A stretch of 42,245 bases of DNA from a virus: positions 1 through 42,245 of the IMG/VR virus record IMGVR_UViG_3300009159_004776; one strand, written 5' to 3'. Both the position numbers and the translations under genes were made by a program. The notes under the pieces were generated by a model. It was not told the origin of the DNA. It saw only the letters and a program-made list of their open reading frames with translations, and did not search any database. This document shows positions 31,374 to 38,661 of this stretch, piece by piece. Each line of letters opens with the position of its first letter. Positions within the stretch are counted from its first letter, which is position 1.

Positions 31374-31676
31374 ATGGCAGAAACTAAAGTTAAAGACGAC
31401 GTAGAAATTGACGAAGAGCTGATGATGCCCAGTCGATATAAAGTTGTGTTGGTCAACGACAATACTACTCCTGTAGATTTTGTTATTGCATTACTGATGC
31501 ACGTTTTCAAACACACTGAAGAACGAGCTAAAGAAATTACCCTAGAAGTTCACAATGAAGGAGCCGGAGTTGCCGGTATATTCCCTTATGAAATTGCTGA
31601 ACAAAAAGGTGTGGAAAGTACACTGTTAGCACGACAAAACGGATGGCCGCTGGTCATCAGAGTAGAGGAAGAATGA
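31374..31676 (+). CDS. clpS: ClpS adaptor
   Basis: 100 residues. SRYKVVLVNDNTTPVDFVI (about 22-40) matches ClpS (YKVILVNDDYTPMEFVI in E. coli); the Asp and the His of the substrate pocket are kept (VND and EVHNEGAGVAG), while the third acidic residue is Asn. GIFPYEIAEQK matches GVFTAEVAETK. ClpS passes N-degron substrates to ClpA. No clpA is in the window, so host ClpA would be the partner. The gene overlaps the heme oxygenase start (ATGA) and heads that operon. With ClpX and tmRNA it suggests phage control of host Clp proteolysis. Confidence 0.92.
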   Translation: MAETKVKDDVEIDEELMMPSRYKVVLVNDNTTPVDFVIALLMHVFKHTEERAKEITLEVHNEGAGVAGIFPYEIAEQKGVESTLLARQNGWPLVIRVEEE

Positions 31677-32215
31677 GCTTAAAAGATCTTACTTGGGACA
31701 AACATCAAGCCGCAGAAGCCACAGATTTTATGAAGTCTGTATTCAAAAAGAAAATGCCCATTAGTGTATGGGCAGACTACACATACAATAAAATGCTATG
31801 GTACGGTGCAATTGAAACCAAAGCCAGTGCAGAAGGTTACTTAGACGACCTACCAGGCATTCAACGTGCCTACTTTCTTTATCAAGACTCTAAAGAATTG
31901 TTAAACGGTGAGTTCCCTCGATTCCGACAAACAGCAATTGATTATCACAGATATATTTTAGATCTTCCTCCAGGCCAAGTACTGGCACATTTATATGTGT
32001 GGCACATGGGTGACTTGTTTGGCGGACAGATGATCAAGAAAATCCTTCCACCACCGCACCGTAATTTAGATTTTAAAGATGTTGATTCATTAAAGGCCGC
32101 AATGCGTCCTAAACTTGATGACAGTCTAGGCGAAGAAGCCAACATTGCCTTTGACTGGGCAATCAAAATAATGGATTCATACAAAGATGAGCTTGGTCTG
32201 GAACACACTGATTGA
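31673..32215 (+). CDS. Heme oxygenase
   Basis: 180 residues from the ATG at 31673, preceded by GAGG; an in-frame ATG at 31643 lies inside clpS without a ribosome site. The proximal heme ligand is H11 in TWDKHQAAE. The distal helix is GDLFGGQ at 113-119, following LAHLYVWHM, where the usual Ser is Phe. It opens heme to biliverdin, CO and iron with ferredoxin electrons. Followed directly by two bilin reductases, which use biliverdin. Known in cyanophages and other aquatic phages. Confidence 0.93.
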   Translation: MSLKDLTWDKHQAAEATDFMKSVFKKKMPISVWADYTYNKMLWYGAIETKASAEGYLDDLPGIQRAYFLYQDSKELLNGEFPRFRQTAIDYHRYILDLPPGQVLAHLYVWHMGDLFGGQMIKKILPPPHRNLDFKDVDSLKAAMRPKLDDSLGEEANIAFDWAIKIMDSYKDELGLEHTD

Positions 32216-32870
32216 CATTCAACAGGAGTTTGAACGTCAGTTTAATCAAACAGGTCTTGAAATACAAGAGCCCGGCTTAGAAAGATTTAATTGGTATAAC
32301 AAAGTCTGGACTAGTGATAGATACCGTCGTGCTCATATTGATGTAGTAGATGCACGTGAGACCAAGGGGCTTTGGATGATGCACTGTTGTGTGTTCCCCC
32401 ACTTAAACAACCCTGCTCCTATATTTGGTTTTGATGTCGTAGCTGGCAAAAATAAAATTACTGGTTGTTTTCATGACTTTAGTCCTGCTGGCGATATTGA
32501 ACATCCTTTGATCGAATGGTTTGCTGGAGAGGCAGTAAAGCTACAGTGGAACAAGATACGCAAATTGCCAGATTGGGCAGAACGTATCTTTACTGAAAGC
32601 ATGATATCTGCGGGTAATGTCAGTGACCCGGCTGAATTAACACAGATTTCTTTACTAGCAAAAAACAATCTTGCACACTATCTAAACACAGTTTCGGATA
32701 CCAACGGTCACAGCGTTGATGTTTCTCGTAATCAAAACTATTACTGTGACAACCAACAGAAAAATCCCCACACACCCAAGGTAATGACTGCCTTGGGATT
32801 AAACGAAGAAGATGTACGTGTGTTTATACAAGATTGCCTGTTTCCTAAAATAGGAATCAAGCATGAGTAA
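32187..32870 (+). CDS. Ferredoxin-dependent bilin reductase 1 (PcyX/PcyA lineage)
   Basis: 227 residues, overlapping heme oxygenase by 29 nt; the start is supported because its N terminus (MSLVWNTL) resembles that of the second reductase (MSNVWDQM). The family core is SDRYRRAHIDVVD, IFGFDVVAGKNKITGCFHDF and NYYCDNQQKNPH. Key residues: D52 (where PcyA has Glu76), H66 (His88), D83 (Asp105) and D178, a candidate for the second catalytic Asp. The His suggests the PcyA/PcyX lineage rather than PebS. Reduces biliverdin stepwise with ferredoxin electrons; the product is not predictable here. Confidence 0.9.
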   Translation: MSLVWNTLIDIQQEFERQFNQTGLEIQEPGLERFNWYNKVWTSDRYRRAHIDVVDARETKGLWMMHCCVFPHLNNPAPIFGFDVVAGKNKITGCFHDFSPAGDIEHPLIEWFAGEAVKLQWNKIRKLPDWAERIFTESMISAGNVSDPAELTQISLLAKNNLAHYLNTVSDTNGHSVDVSRNQNYYCDNQQKNPHTPKVMTALGLNEEDVRVFIQDCLFPKIGIKHE

Positions 32871-33528
32871 TGTCTGGGACCAAATGAGAGACTGTGCAGC
32901 GACCATGCAGTCCATGATGGAAGCAGCAGGTCATAGACATCACGACGCCAGTTTAGATCAATACGATTGGGAAAATCATATCTACCACAGTGATCGGTAT
33001 CGTAGAGGACATGTAGAAGTTGTTGACAAAACAGCCAGTCACGGCATTTATATTTTACATGCTACTATCTTTGCTCACACAGATGATGCTAGTCCTGTAT
33101 GGGGGTTTGATGCTGTATGTGGGAAAAGCAAAATAACAGGCGCCTTTCACGATTTTAGTCTTGTAACGCCCAATCATTATATGTGGCAGTGGTTCCGTGA
33201 TCAGGTCAAAGATATCACATGGAACAAACAGCGTGAACTGCCTGAATGGGCTCGTAATATATTCAGTCCTGCAATGGTGGCTGCAGGTAATATCAGCGAA
33301 CAGCACGAGCTTGATAATATCACAGAATTAGGTATAAAAACACTGGAATATTATTTGTCCAACGTAGGGGATAGGATTGTTGGACAAAACTTCAAAGAAC
33401 AGCAGAATTATTACTGTAAAAATCAAAAGTTAAACCCGCACGTATATCGCAGTATGATTGCTATGGGTGTAGAAGAAGCTGTAATTAAACAGTTTGTAGA
33501 AAAAGTCTTGTTCCCAGAACTAGCATAA
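32863..33528 (+). CDS. Ferredoxin-dependent bilin reductase 2 (PcyX/PcyA lineage)
   Basis: 221 residues, a diverged paralog of the reductase just upstream. Shared: SDRYRRGHVEVVD, WGFDAVCGKSKITGAFHDF, NYYCKNQKLNPH. It has E52, H66 and D83 as in PcyA (Glu76, His88, Asp105), but the residue aligned with D178 of reductase 1 is N176. So the two enzymes probably differ in reaction or order: either two successive steps, or two different bilins. It overlaps the first by 8 nt, with AGGAA before its ATG. Confidence 0.9.
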   Translation: MSNVWDQMRDCAATMQSMMEAAGHRHHDASLDQYDWENHIYHSDRYRRGHVEVVDKTASHGIYILHATIFAHTDDASPVWGFDAVCGKSKITGAFHDFSLVTPNHYMWQWFRDQVKDITWNKQRELPEWARNIFSPAMVAAGNISEQHELDNITELGIKTLEYYLSNVGDRIVGQNFKEQQNYYCKNQKLNPHVYRSMIAMGVEEAVIKQFVEKVLFPELA

Positions 33529-33531
33529 ATA
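33524..33531 (+). promoter_or_regulatory. T4-late-like box CATAAATA
   Basis: Overlaps the stop of bilin reductase 2 and ends 5 nt before the next ATG; no Shine-Dalgarno sequence. Confidence 0.45.
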
Positions 33532-33536
33532 TCTCT

Positions 33537-35234
33537 ATGAGAGCACGTGAATTTATTACTGAATCAAAATCATTACTACTTGAAAAATTAATGGGTGGTA
33601 ATGACTGGTATGGTCCGAGATCTGACCAATATGTACTTCCTTTTCTTGATAACATTGGCGATGGTAAAGATCCTGGACAAGTTTATGCATTTAATATAGG
33701 ATTTAGATCTGCAAATAAAGCCAAAGGAATCCCAAAATCACCGGGAGAAAACTTTCTAGGTACAATTGCTGACCCGGTTATATTAAAAAGAGATATCCGA
33801 CGTGCAATAAAAACCGGCGATTGGAAAAACATTGTATTTTCGGTTAACGTTGTTAATAACGATACTTACGAACCAACAGGTGAGACTGTTGACAATTTAA
33901 GACTCACTAACATTTACAAAGATGAAAAGATCAAAGGTGAACTGAAACCTAACATGGGTAATGTGTCAGAAGCCTTGTTAGGCTGTGCAGTTGCCGCTAA
34001 ATTTGTTAAAATCGGCGGTATAGTAACCGAAAAAGATCTAGTAGACATGGGTAGACAACTAGCTCAAAATAAAGGAGTTATTCGGGTACAGGCAGGTAAA
34101 GACACTCTTGAGTTCAAAGTTACTATTCCTTTTATGGATAGAAAAGCCTTTTATGCATGGTTAGGGGAAGATAGCAGAGGTAAGACTCTTCAAGACTATA
34201 ATATACCTGCTGAGTCAGTAGGCCTAATTGAACGCAGAGCAAAAATTGCTGTTGAATATGCAAATACTTCTAAACGTGTTGCAGGTGCTGTTCAAGCAGC
34301 TCAGGATGATCCGGGCAATAATAAAGTAGACGTTATCAGTGACGGCGGAGAAAAAGAAAATCAAAGCACAACTAAGGTTGATTTGAAGATTTTGATTGAT
34401 GGGCAACCTATGGCCAAACGATTATTAAGTGTTAAGGCAGGTAACGTTGCCCAATTTGGACAAGTTACCGGAGTTAACTTTGAACACGCACAAGAATTCT
34501 TTAATGGTGTAGGAGTGACCCTTCCAGAAAACTTAAGAAAGTATTTTTACGATATTCCTCCTAATTCTCGAAATGTTAGAGATAAAAAGGAATACAATTT
34601 CAATAATGGATTTGCACTAGTTTTCCAAAATGGTTTCAAACAACTCAAAGCTAGAGCAGCAAGTGATCAAGCAGGCCTAGTTGAAGATGTATATCAAGGA
34701 TTATTGTATCATCTAACTAGAAAAGAAGAAGGTGTTGAAATGGTTATCTTAGATCCTGATGACAAGAAGGCCTTCCGTGAATTAAGTTTTGGTCCAGAAT
34801 TTGAACAAGCACTACGACAGTTACAACTTGTGGTAACTGAGTCAAGCAGAGATAAAGGATATAATATTTCAATATATGGATTTCCTGTAGGTAGCATTGC
34901 TAAGAAATATATTCCAAGTAGAAAAGATGCCGATAGTAAGTTAGTTGATTTATCATCTCAATTTAAAGATGGTTCAATTAGAAATATGTTAGGTATGGGA
35001 TCATTACTAAAAAATATTGCAGATATTGAAAACTATATTGAACAACAGGACGATCAGCAGCCACAACAACAAGCACCTGTTGCAACTAAAAAACCTGTGC
35101 AGCAACAACCAGTCCAGTCACCAGGATTAGTCAACAAGCAAAAGCCAATGGCAACCAGCAAGGTTCCAATGGCGCAGCCTAAATCTACAAAGCCAATTAT
35201 TCCTGTTGCTCCGGGGATTACAAACCAGGAATAA
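33537..35234 (+). CDS. Large phage protein with MRAREFITE start
   Basis: 565 residues. The start MRAREFITE is a type of N-terminal peptide often seen in proteins of T4-like aquatic phages. The middle has TKVDLKILIDGQPMAKRLLS followed by VKAG (about 281-304), where D-x-K and S-V-K recall a PD-(D/E)XK-type core. Next comes NNGFALVFQNGFKQLKARAA. The last 70 residues are Gln/Pro-rich and flexible (QQDDQQPQQQAPVATKK). The nuclease reading is weak; a structural or DNA-packaging role is equally possible. Confidence 0.55.
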   Translation: MRAREFITESKSLLLEKLMGGNDWYGPRSDQYVLPFLDNIGDGKDPGQVYAFNIGFRSANKAKGIPKSPGENFLGTIADPVILKRDIRRAIKTGDWKNIVFSVNVVNNDTYEPTGETVDNLRLTNIYKDEKIKGELKPNMGNVSEALLGCAVAAKFVKIGGIVTEKDLVDMGRQLAQNKGVIRVQAGKDTLEFKVTIPFMDRKAFYAWLGEDSRGKTLQDYNIPAESVGLIERRAKIAVEYANTSKRVAGAVQAAQDDPGNNKVDVISDGGEKENQSTTKVDLKILIDGQPMAKRLLSVKAGNVAQFGQVTGVNFEHAQEFFNGVGVTLPENLRKYFYDIPPNSRNVRDKKEYNFNNGFALVFQNGFKQLKARAASDQAGLVEDVYQGLLYHLTRKEEGVEMVILDPDDKKAFRELSFGPEFEQALRQLQLVVTESSRDKGYNISIYGFPVGSIAKKYIPSRKDADSKLVDLSSQFKDGSIRNMLGMGSLLKNIADIENYIEQQDDQQPQQQAPVATKKPVQQQPVQSPGLVNKQKPMATSKVPMAQPKSTKPIIPVAPGITNQE

Positions 35235-35245
35235 CTCAAATGAAT

Positions 35246-35253
35246 AATAAATA
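35246..35253 (+). promoter_or_regulatory. T4-late-like box AATAAATA
   Basis: Ends 5 nt before the ATG at 35259; no Shine-Dalgarno sequence. Confidence 0.4.
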
Positions 35254-35258
35254 TCATT

Positions 35259-35408
35259 ATGAGCTGGTTTAAAAGAAGTCCCCGAACCAAAGAACCTATT
35301 AAACATACTCCACCCCATCGTTCTAGTCCTGCTTCAGAAAAAATGTTAGATGAAGCAAAGAAAACAGGACCAGACAAAAAATCCTCCAAGAAAAAAGACA
35401 ATCAGTAA
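35259..35408 (+). CDS. Small basic phage protein
   Basis: 49 residues, MSWFKRSPRT at the start, then PPHRSSPASEKMLDEAKKTG and a Lys-rich end. Short Trp/Phe-anchored, Lys/Ser-rich proteins with S-P-A-x-E-K-x-L are conserved in T4-like aquatic phages. Function unknown; absent from lists of longer ORFs because of its length. Confidence 0.6.
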   Translation: MSWFKRSPRTKEPIKHTPPHRSSPASEKMLDEAKKTGPDKKSSKKKDNQ

Positions 35409-35477
35409 TATCACACGTTAACTTACTAACATTTTAAATTAAATAATTTTAGGTTAATGAGGAACGCATGAATACTG

Positions 35478-35786
35478 ATGAAAACATTCAACAAAATATT
35501 ATTGGGTATGGCTGCGGTTACAACTGTACTTGCCCCATTGGCTCCAAAAAACTTTAGCCTCAACATAAACTTAGAATCACCAGCCCCTCAACAGACAAAG
35601 GAACGTGGGTACACCAGTACAGACACTCAATGTGATTTAAGCTACACAACTGTTACAGACACAGGTATGCAGGTTTGTGAATACCATTGCCGTAATTCTA
35701 AAAAGCTAGCTGTGTTCAAAACGTTTCGATCTAATGCTGCAATTTGCCCTGCAACAACTACAGAAAAAATCAAGGAATATCAGTAA
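35478..35786 (+). CDS. Secreted small Cys-containing protein
   Basis: 102 residues. Signal peptide about 1-22 (MKTFNKILLGMAAVTTVLAP). The mature part has four Cys (QCDL, VCEYHC, ICPA), likely two disulfides in the periplasm. The AGGAACGC upstream is a weak ribosome site. TAATG coupling to the next gene. No family recognised; a periplasmic role during lysis or superinfection exclusion would fit this gene form. Confidence 0.6.
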   Translation: MKTFNKILLGMAAVTTVLAPLAPKNFSLNINLESPAPQQTKERGYTSTDTQCDLSYTTVTDTGMQVCEYHCRNSKKLAVFKTFRSNAAICPATTTEKIKEYQ

Positions 35787-35899
35787 TGAAACCCGTTGGA
35801 TGGACCACATTACTATTGACCTTTTATGTGCTTACGTTTTTACCAGTTACTTTATACACCTTATACTATTACACAACCTTGTTTTTCCTTGGTAAATAA
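35786..35899 (+). CDS. Tiny membrane protein
   Basis: 37 residues, MKPVGWTTLLLLTFYVLTFL at the start, almost entirely hydrophobic with a Tyr-rich end (TLYYYTTLFFLGK). It starts in the stop of the previous gene (TAATG), so is probably translated with it. Could be a holin-like or membrane-acting protein, but a single segment gives no proof. Confidence 0.5.
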   Translation: MKPVGWTTLLLTFYVLTFLPVTLYTLYYYTTLFFLGK

Positions 35900-35916
35900 C
35901 TGTTTAAGGAGCCATT

Positions 35917-36213
35917 ATGCAGAAACTAATGATGGCGTTCCTATTCTGCCTAGCAGGCTCTATAGTACACGCCCAGGAGATTATTGATTTAACTAAACCA
36001 ATGAAATGTTCAGATGCACAATCAGTGATGGACTATTTTGTTGGCATTCATAAAGAAACACCAGTCTGGGTTGGAAAATCAGTACATAACACTTATATCA
36101 CATTGTTGATGAACAAAGAAACACGTTCATGGACCATGATAGAATATGATGTTAGACTAGCATGTGTATTGGGTGCCGGTGAAGAGAAGTCTGGCAGCAG
36201 TCCTGAAATTTAA
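35917..36213 (+). CDS. Secreted phage protein of unknown function
   Basis: 98 residues, AAGGAG before the ATG. Signal peptide about 1-19 (MQKLMMAFLFCLAGSIVHA). The mature part has Cys at KCSDAQ and LACVLG, so one possible disulfide. Its sequence (SVMDYFVGIHKETPVWVGKS, SWTMIEYDVRLACVLG) resembles small exported proteins of T4-like aquatic phages. Role unknown. Confidence 0.6.
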   Translation: MQKLMMAFLFCLAGSIVHAQEIIDLTKPMKCSDAQSVMDYFVGIHKETPVWVGKSVHNTYITLLMNKETRSWTMIEYDVRLACVLGAGEEKSGSSPEI

Positions 36214-36215
36214 AT

Positions 36216-36317
36216 ATGAAATTTTTAATAGAACTATATCAAAAGATAACTAGTGATTACAAACTCAAGAAGCGACTCAAAGAGTTGAGGAAACGTGATC
36301 CATTTATCTACAAATGA
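36216..36317 (+). CDS. Tiny basic conserved phage protein
   Basis: 33 residues: MKFLIELYQKITSDYK at the start and KRDPFIYK at the end, with Lys/Arg-rich helix between. The KRDPFIYK end is one I know from small proteins of T4-like cyanophages. The stop overlaps the next gene (ATGA). Function unknown. Confidence 0.6.
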   Translation: MKFLIELYQKITSDYKLKKRLKELRKRDPFIYK

Positions 36318-37195
36318 AAATATTAGGAATTAATGCTCTGAATCATGACGCCAGTGTAGCTGTGCTCGACGGTACAGTACTAATGCATGAACGTGCCAGT
36401 AAGTATTCTGGTATGCCAAATGATCACTATCTTAATCAACAACTGGTCGATCATGCTTTAAGTTTTGGACGGCCCGATGCGATTGCTTATTATGAACAAC
36501 CGTGGATTAAAAAATCAAGACAGTTGTATGCAGGACAATTCAAAGAAGCATTCGATATTTCAAATATTCCTAGTTTATATCTAAAACAGTTTGGACTCGC
36601 TAACATACCTATCAAGTATGTTCCACATCATGCCAGTCATGCTGGCTGTGCATACACTGGCCCTTTCAACAAAGCTGCGGTTATAGTAGTAGATGCAATT
36701 GGAGAATGGGACACTGTTAGCATTTGGAAATTTGACGGCAAACTAGAAAAAGTATATAATAGAACTTACCCCTACAGTTTAGGATTGTTTTATTCTGCAT
36801 TCACTGAACTAGTGGGTCTTGTTCCTACTCAAGACGAAAATGCTTTTATGAAATTAAGTCAATTGGGCGACCCTAAGATGTATTATCAACGTGTGATGTC
36901 ATACATTAATAAAAATTTACATCGGGGTATTTGGGACTGGGATGTTGACATTAACAATACATCTGAGATACAAAATATTTCTGCCGCAGTGCAACAAGTG
37001 TTTGAAGAACAGTTAGAATATATATTTAGAATTGCTAGATTTGAATCTAGTAATGCAATATTCACAGGCGGATGTGCATATAACAAAGTATCACATGGGC
37101 TTTTAGCAAAGATATTTAATGCATATTGGATTCCTAAGAATCCCGGCGATGCTGGATCAAGCCTAGGTGCAGCCTACTATATAAAGAATTTATAA
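36314..37195 (+). CDS. Carbamoyltransferase-like protein, N-terminal domain only
   Basis: 293 residues, about half the family's usual length of 550-600. It keeps the ASKHA-type N-terminal (TsaD/Kae1-like) domain of the NodU/TobZ family: ILGINALNHDASVAVLDG, the metal ligands H105, H106 and H109 in PHHASHAGCAY, VVDAIGEWDT, GGCAYNKVSHG and NPGDAGSSLGAAYY. The C-terminal carbamoyl-transfer half is missing, and the next ORF begins 1 nt after the stop and is a radical SAM protein, so no frameshifted remainder is seen. It may act with another protein. Cyanophages often carry similar genes. Confidence 0.8.
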   Translation: MKILGINALNHDASVAVLDGTVLMHERASKYSGMPNDHYLNQQLVDHALSFGRPDAIAYYEQPWIKKSRQLYAGQFKEAFDISNIPSLYLKQFGLANIPIKYVPHHASHAGCAYTGPFNKAAVIVVDAIGEWDTVSIWKFDGKLEKVYNRTYPYSLGLFYSAFTELVGLVPTQDENAFMKLSQLGDPKMYYQRVMSYINKNLHRGIWDWDVDINNTSEIQNISAAVQQVFEEQLEYIFRIARFESSNAIFTGGCAYNKVSHGLLAKIFNAYWIPKNPGDAGSSLGAAYYIKNL

Positions 37196-37196
37196 G

Positions 37197-38654
37197 ATGG
37201 CAAATGTTATACTATGGAATTCAACTCCAGAAGATAAAGATTGGCAACAGACTATAGATAATCAATCTTTGTTAGTACCGAGAGTATTTCGACCTCTGGG
37301 TCCGCATCAATTAGCCACGTGGCTAAGGAATCATGGCTACACTGTAAAAGTAATTGATTTTTGTAATTATATGACTGTAGATCAACTATTACAGATTACA
37401 GAAAAATACATCGACTCTTCTACACTAGCAATAGGAGTTAGTACTACTTTCTGGCCAACGGGCACTAGAGTTTTATCAGTTAATAATCCTAAACAGATCT
37501 ATGATGTGCCGCAGTGGGTAGAATCTGCAAGAAAAAGAATTGAAAGCAAGTTTACAAATATCAAATGGTGCCTAGGAGGTGCTAGGACATTTTATTATCA
37601 GAATAGATCTGAGTGGCAGTGTTTCAGTGGTGATGCTGAAGACTCATTATTAAAATGGGTTGATGAGATTTCAGGCAAAAAAATAGTCAGACCACTGTTT
37701 GATATAAAAGAAGCATCATCACATTTTGTAGAAGATGATCATATACAACCGCAAGAAGTAATACCAATAGAGTTAGGACGTGGTTGTATGTTTAAGTGTA
37801 AATTTTGTTCTTTTGACAAACTAGGTAAGAAACCAGGAACCTATTTAAAAAATTATCATCGAGTCTATCAAGAAATACTAGACCACCATAACAAATGGGG
37901 AACTACTCGATTTGTCTATGTTGATGATACAGTTAACGAAAGCGAAGAAAAAATTCAAGCACTGGCAGATATAGCACTTAGTGTCCCTTTTAAATTAGAA
38001 TGGGTGGGTTTTATACGTGCAGATTTAATTTGGTCCAAACCACAAACAGCTAAATTATTAAAAGAAAGTGGATTAAGATCTGCATCAATTGGCATCGAGA
38101 GTTTTGAAAGAAAATCAAGTCAGTTGATTGGCAAAGGGTGGAGTGGAAAACATGCCAAAGATTGGCTGCTGGAAAAAAGAGCAGAATGGGGAGACGATGT
38201 TAACTGGTATCTTAGCTTAATTGTAGGTATTCCGGGTCAGACATTTAAACAATTAAATGACGACTGCGATTGGTTAATAAACAACGATATGCATAGTTGG
38301 AGTTTTCTTCCTTTATATATCATGTCTGATCATCAACAGATTGAGGGTAGCTGGATGAGTGAATTTACAAGAAACTACAATCAATATGGTTTTCACTTTC
38401 CTGATCCTAATAGGGCATGGTATTGGGAAAACGGCAAATGGAACTTTGACGTTGCGTTAGAAGTAAGTAGATTGTTAAATGAAAAAGGCTTTAAGTATAC
38501 AAAATCGACAAGTTTTCAAATGGCCGAAACAGCTACTCATGGATTTGAATTTGATGAACTAATGAATCTAAAATGGAGTGATTATCCCTGGAAAAGAGTT
38601 TATAAATCAGCTACAACATTTATCGACAAATATATCAAATTAAATTTACAATAA
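37197..38654 (+). CDS. B12-binding-like radical SAM protein 1
   Basis: 485 residues. N-terminal 1-160: a cobalamin-binding-like Rossmann fold (GPHQLATWLRNHGYTVKVID, then IKWCLGGART). The radical SAM cluster C-x3-C-x2-C is in GRGCMFKCKFC (about 198-208). The core continues with VYVDDTVNESEEKIQAL, RSASIGIESF and SLIVGIPGQT. Radical SAM/B12 enzymes methylate or rearrange unreactive carbons; the substrate is unknown. It follows the carbamoyltransferase-like gene by 1 nt. Confidence 0.88.
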   Translation: MANVILWNSTPEDKDWQQTIDNQSLLVPRVFRPLGPHQLATWLRNHGYTVKVIDFCNYMTVDQLLQITEKYIDSSTLAIGVSTTFWPTGTRVLSVNNPKQIYDVPQWVESARKRIESKFTNIKWCLGGARTFYYQNRSEWQCFSGDAEDSLLKWVDEISGKKIVRPLFDIKEASSHFVEDDHIQPQEVIPIELGRGCMFKCKFCSFDKLGKKPGTYLKNYHRVYQEILDHHNKWGTTRFVYVDDTVNESEEKIQALADIALSVPFKLEWVGFIRADLIWSKPQTAKLLKESGLRSASIGIESFERKSSQLIGKGWSGKHAKDWLLEKRAEWGDDVNWYLSLIVGIPGQTFKQLNDDCDWLINNDMHSWSFLPLYIMSDHQQIEGSWMSEFTRNYNQYGFHFPDPNRAWYWENGKWNFDVALEVSRLLNEKGFKYTKSTSFQMAETATHGFEFDELMNLKWSDYPWKRVYKSATTFIDKYIKLNLQ

Positions 38655-38657
38655 ATA
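38650..38657 (+). promoter_or_regulatory. T4-late-like box AATAAATA
   Basis: Overlaps the stop of radical SAM 1 and ends 4 nt before the start of radical SAM 2. Confidence 0.4.
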
Positions 38658-38661
38658 GATC

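Noticed and set aside
31643-31673. Earlier start for heme oxygenase
   Set aside because: This ATG lies inside clpS with no ribosome site; the added residues (MAAGHQSRGR) do not look like the family.
35468-35557. Short ORF MNTDENIQQNIIGYG in another frame
   Set aside because: Overlaps the signal-peptide gene at 35478, is Cys/Gly rich only by chance, and has no support over the longer frame.
36314-37195. Frameshifted carbamoyltransferase
   Set aside because: The next ORF starts at once and is radical SAM; no remnant of the C-terminal domain is found downstream in any frame.
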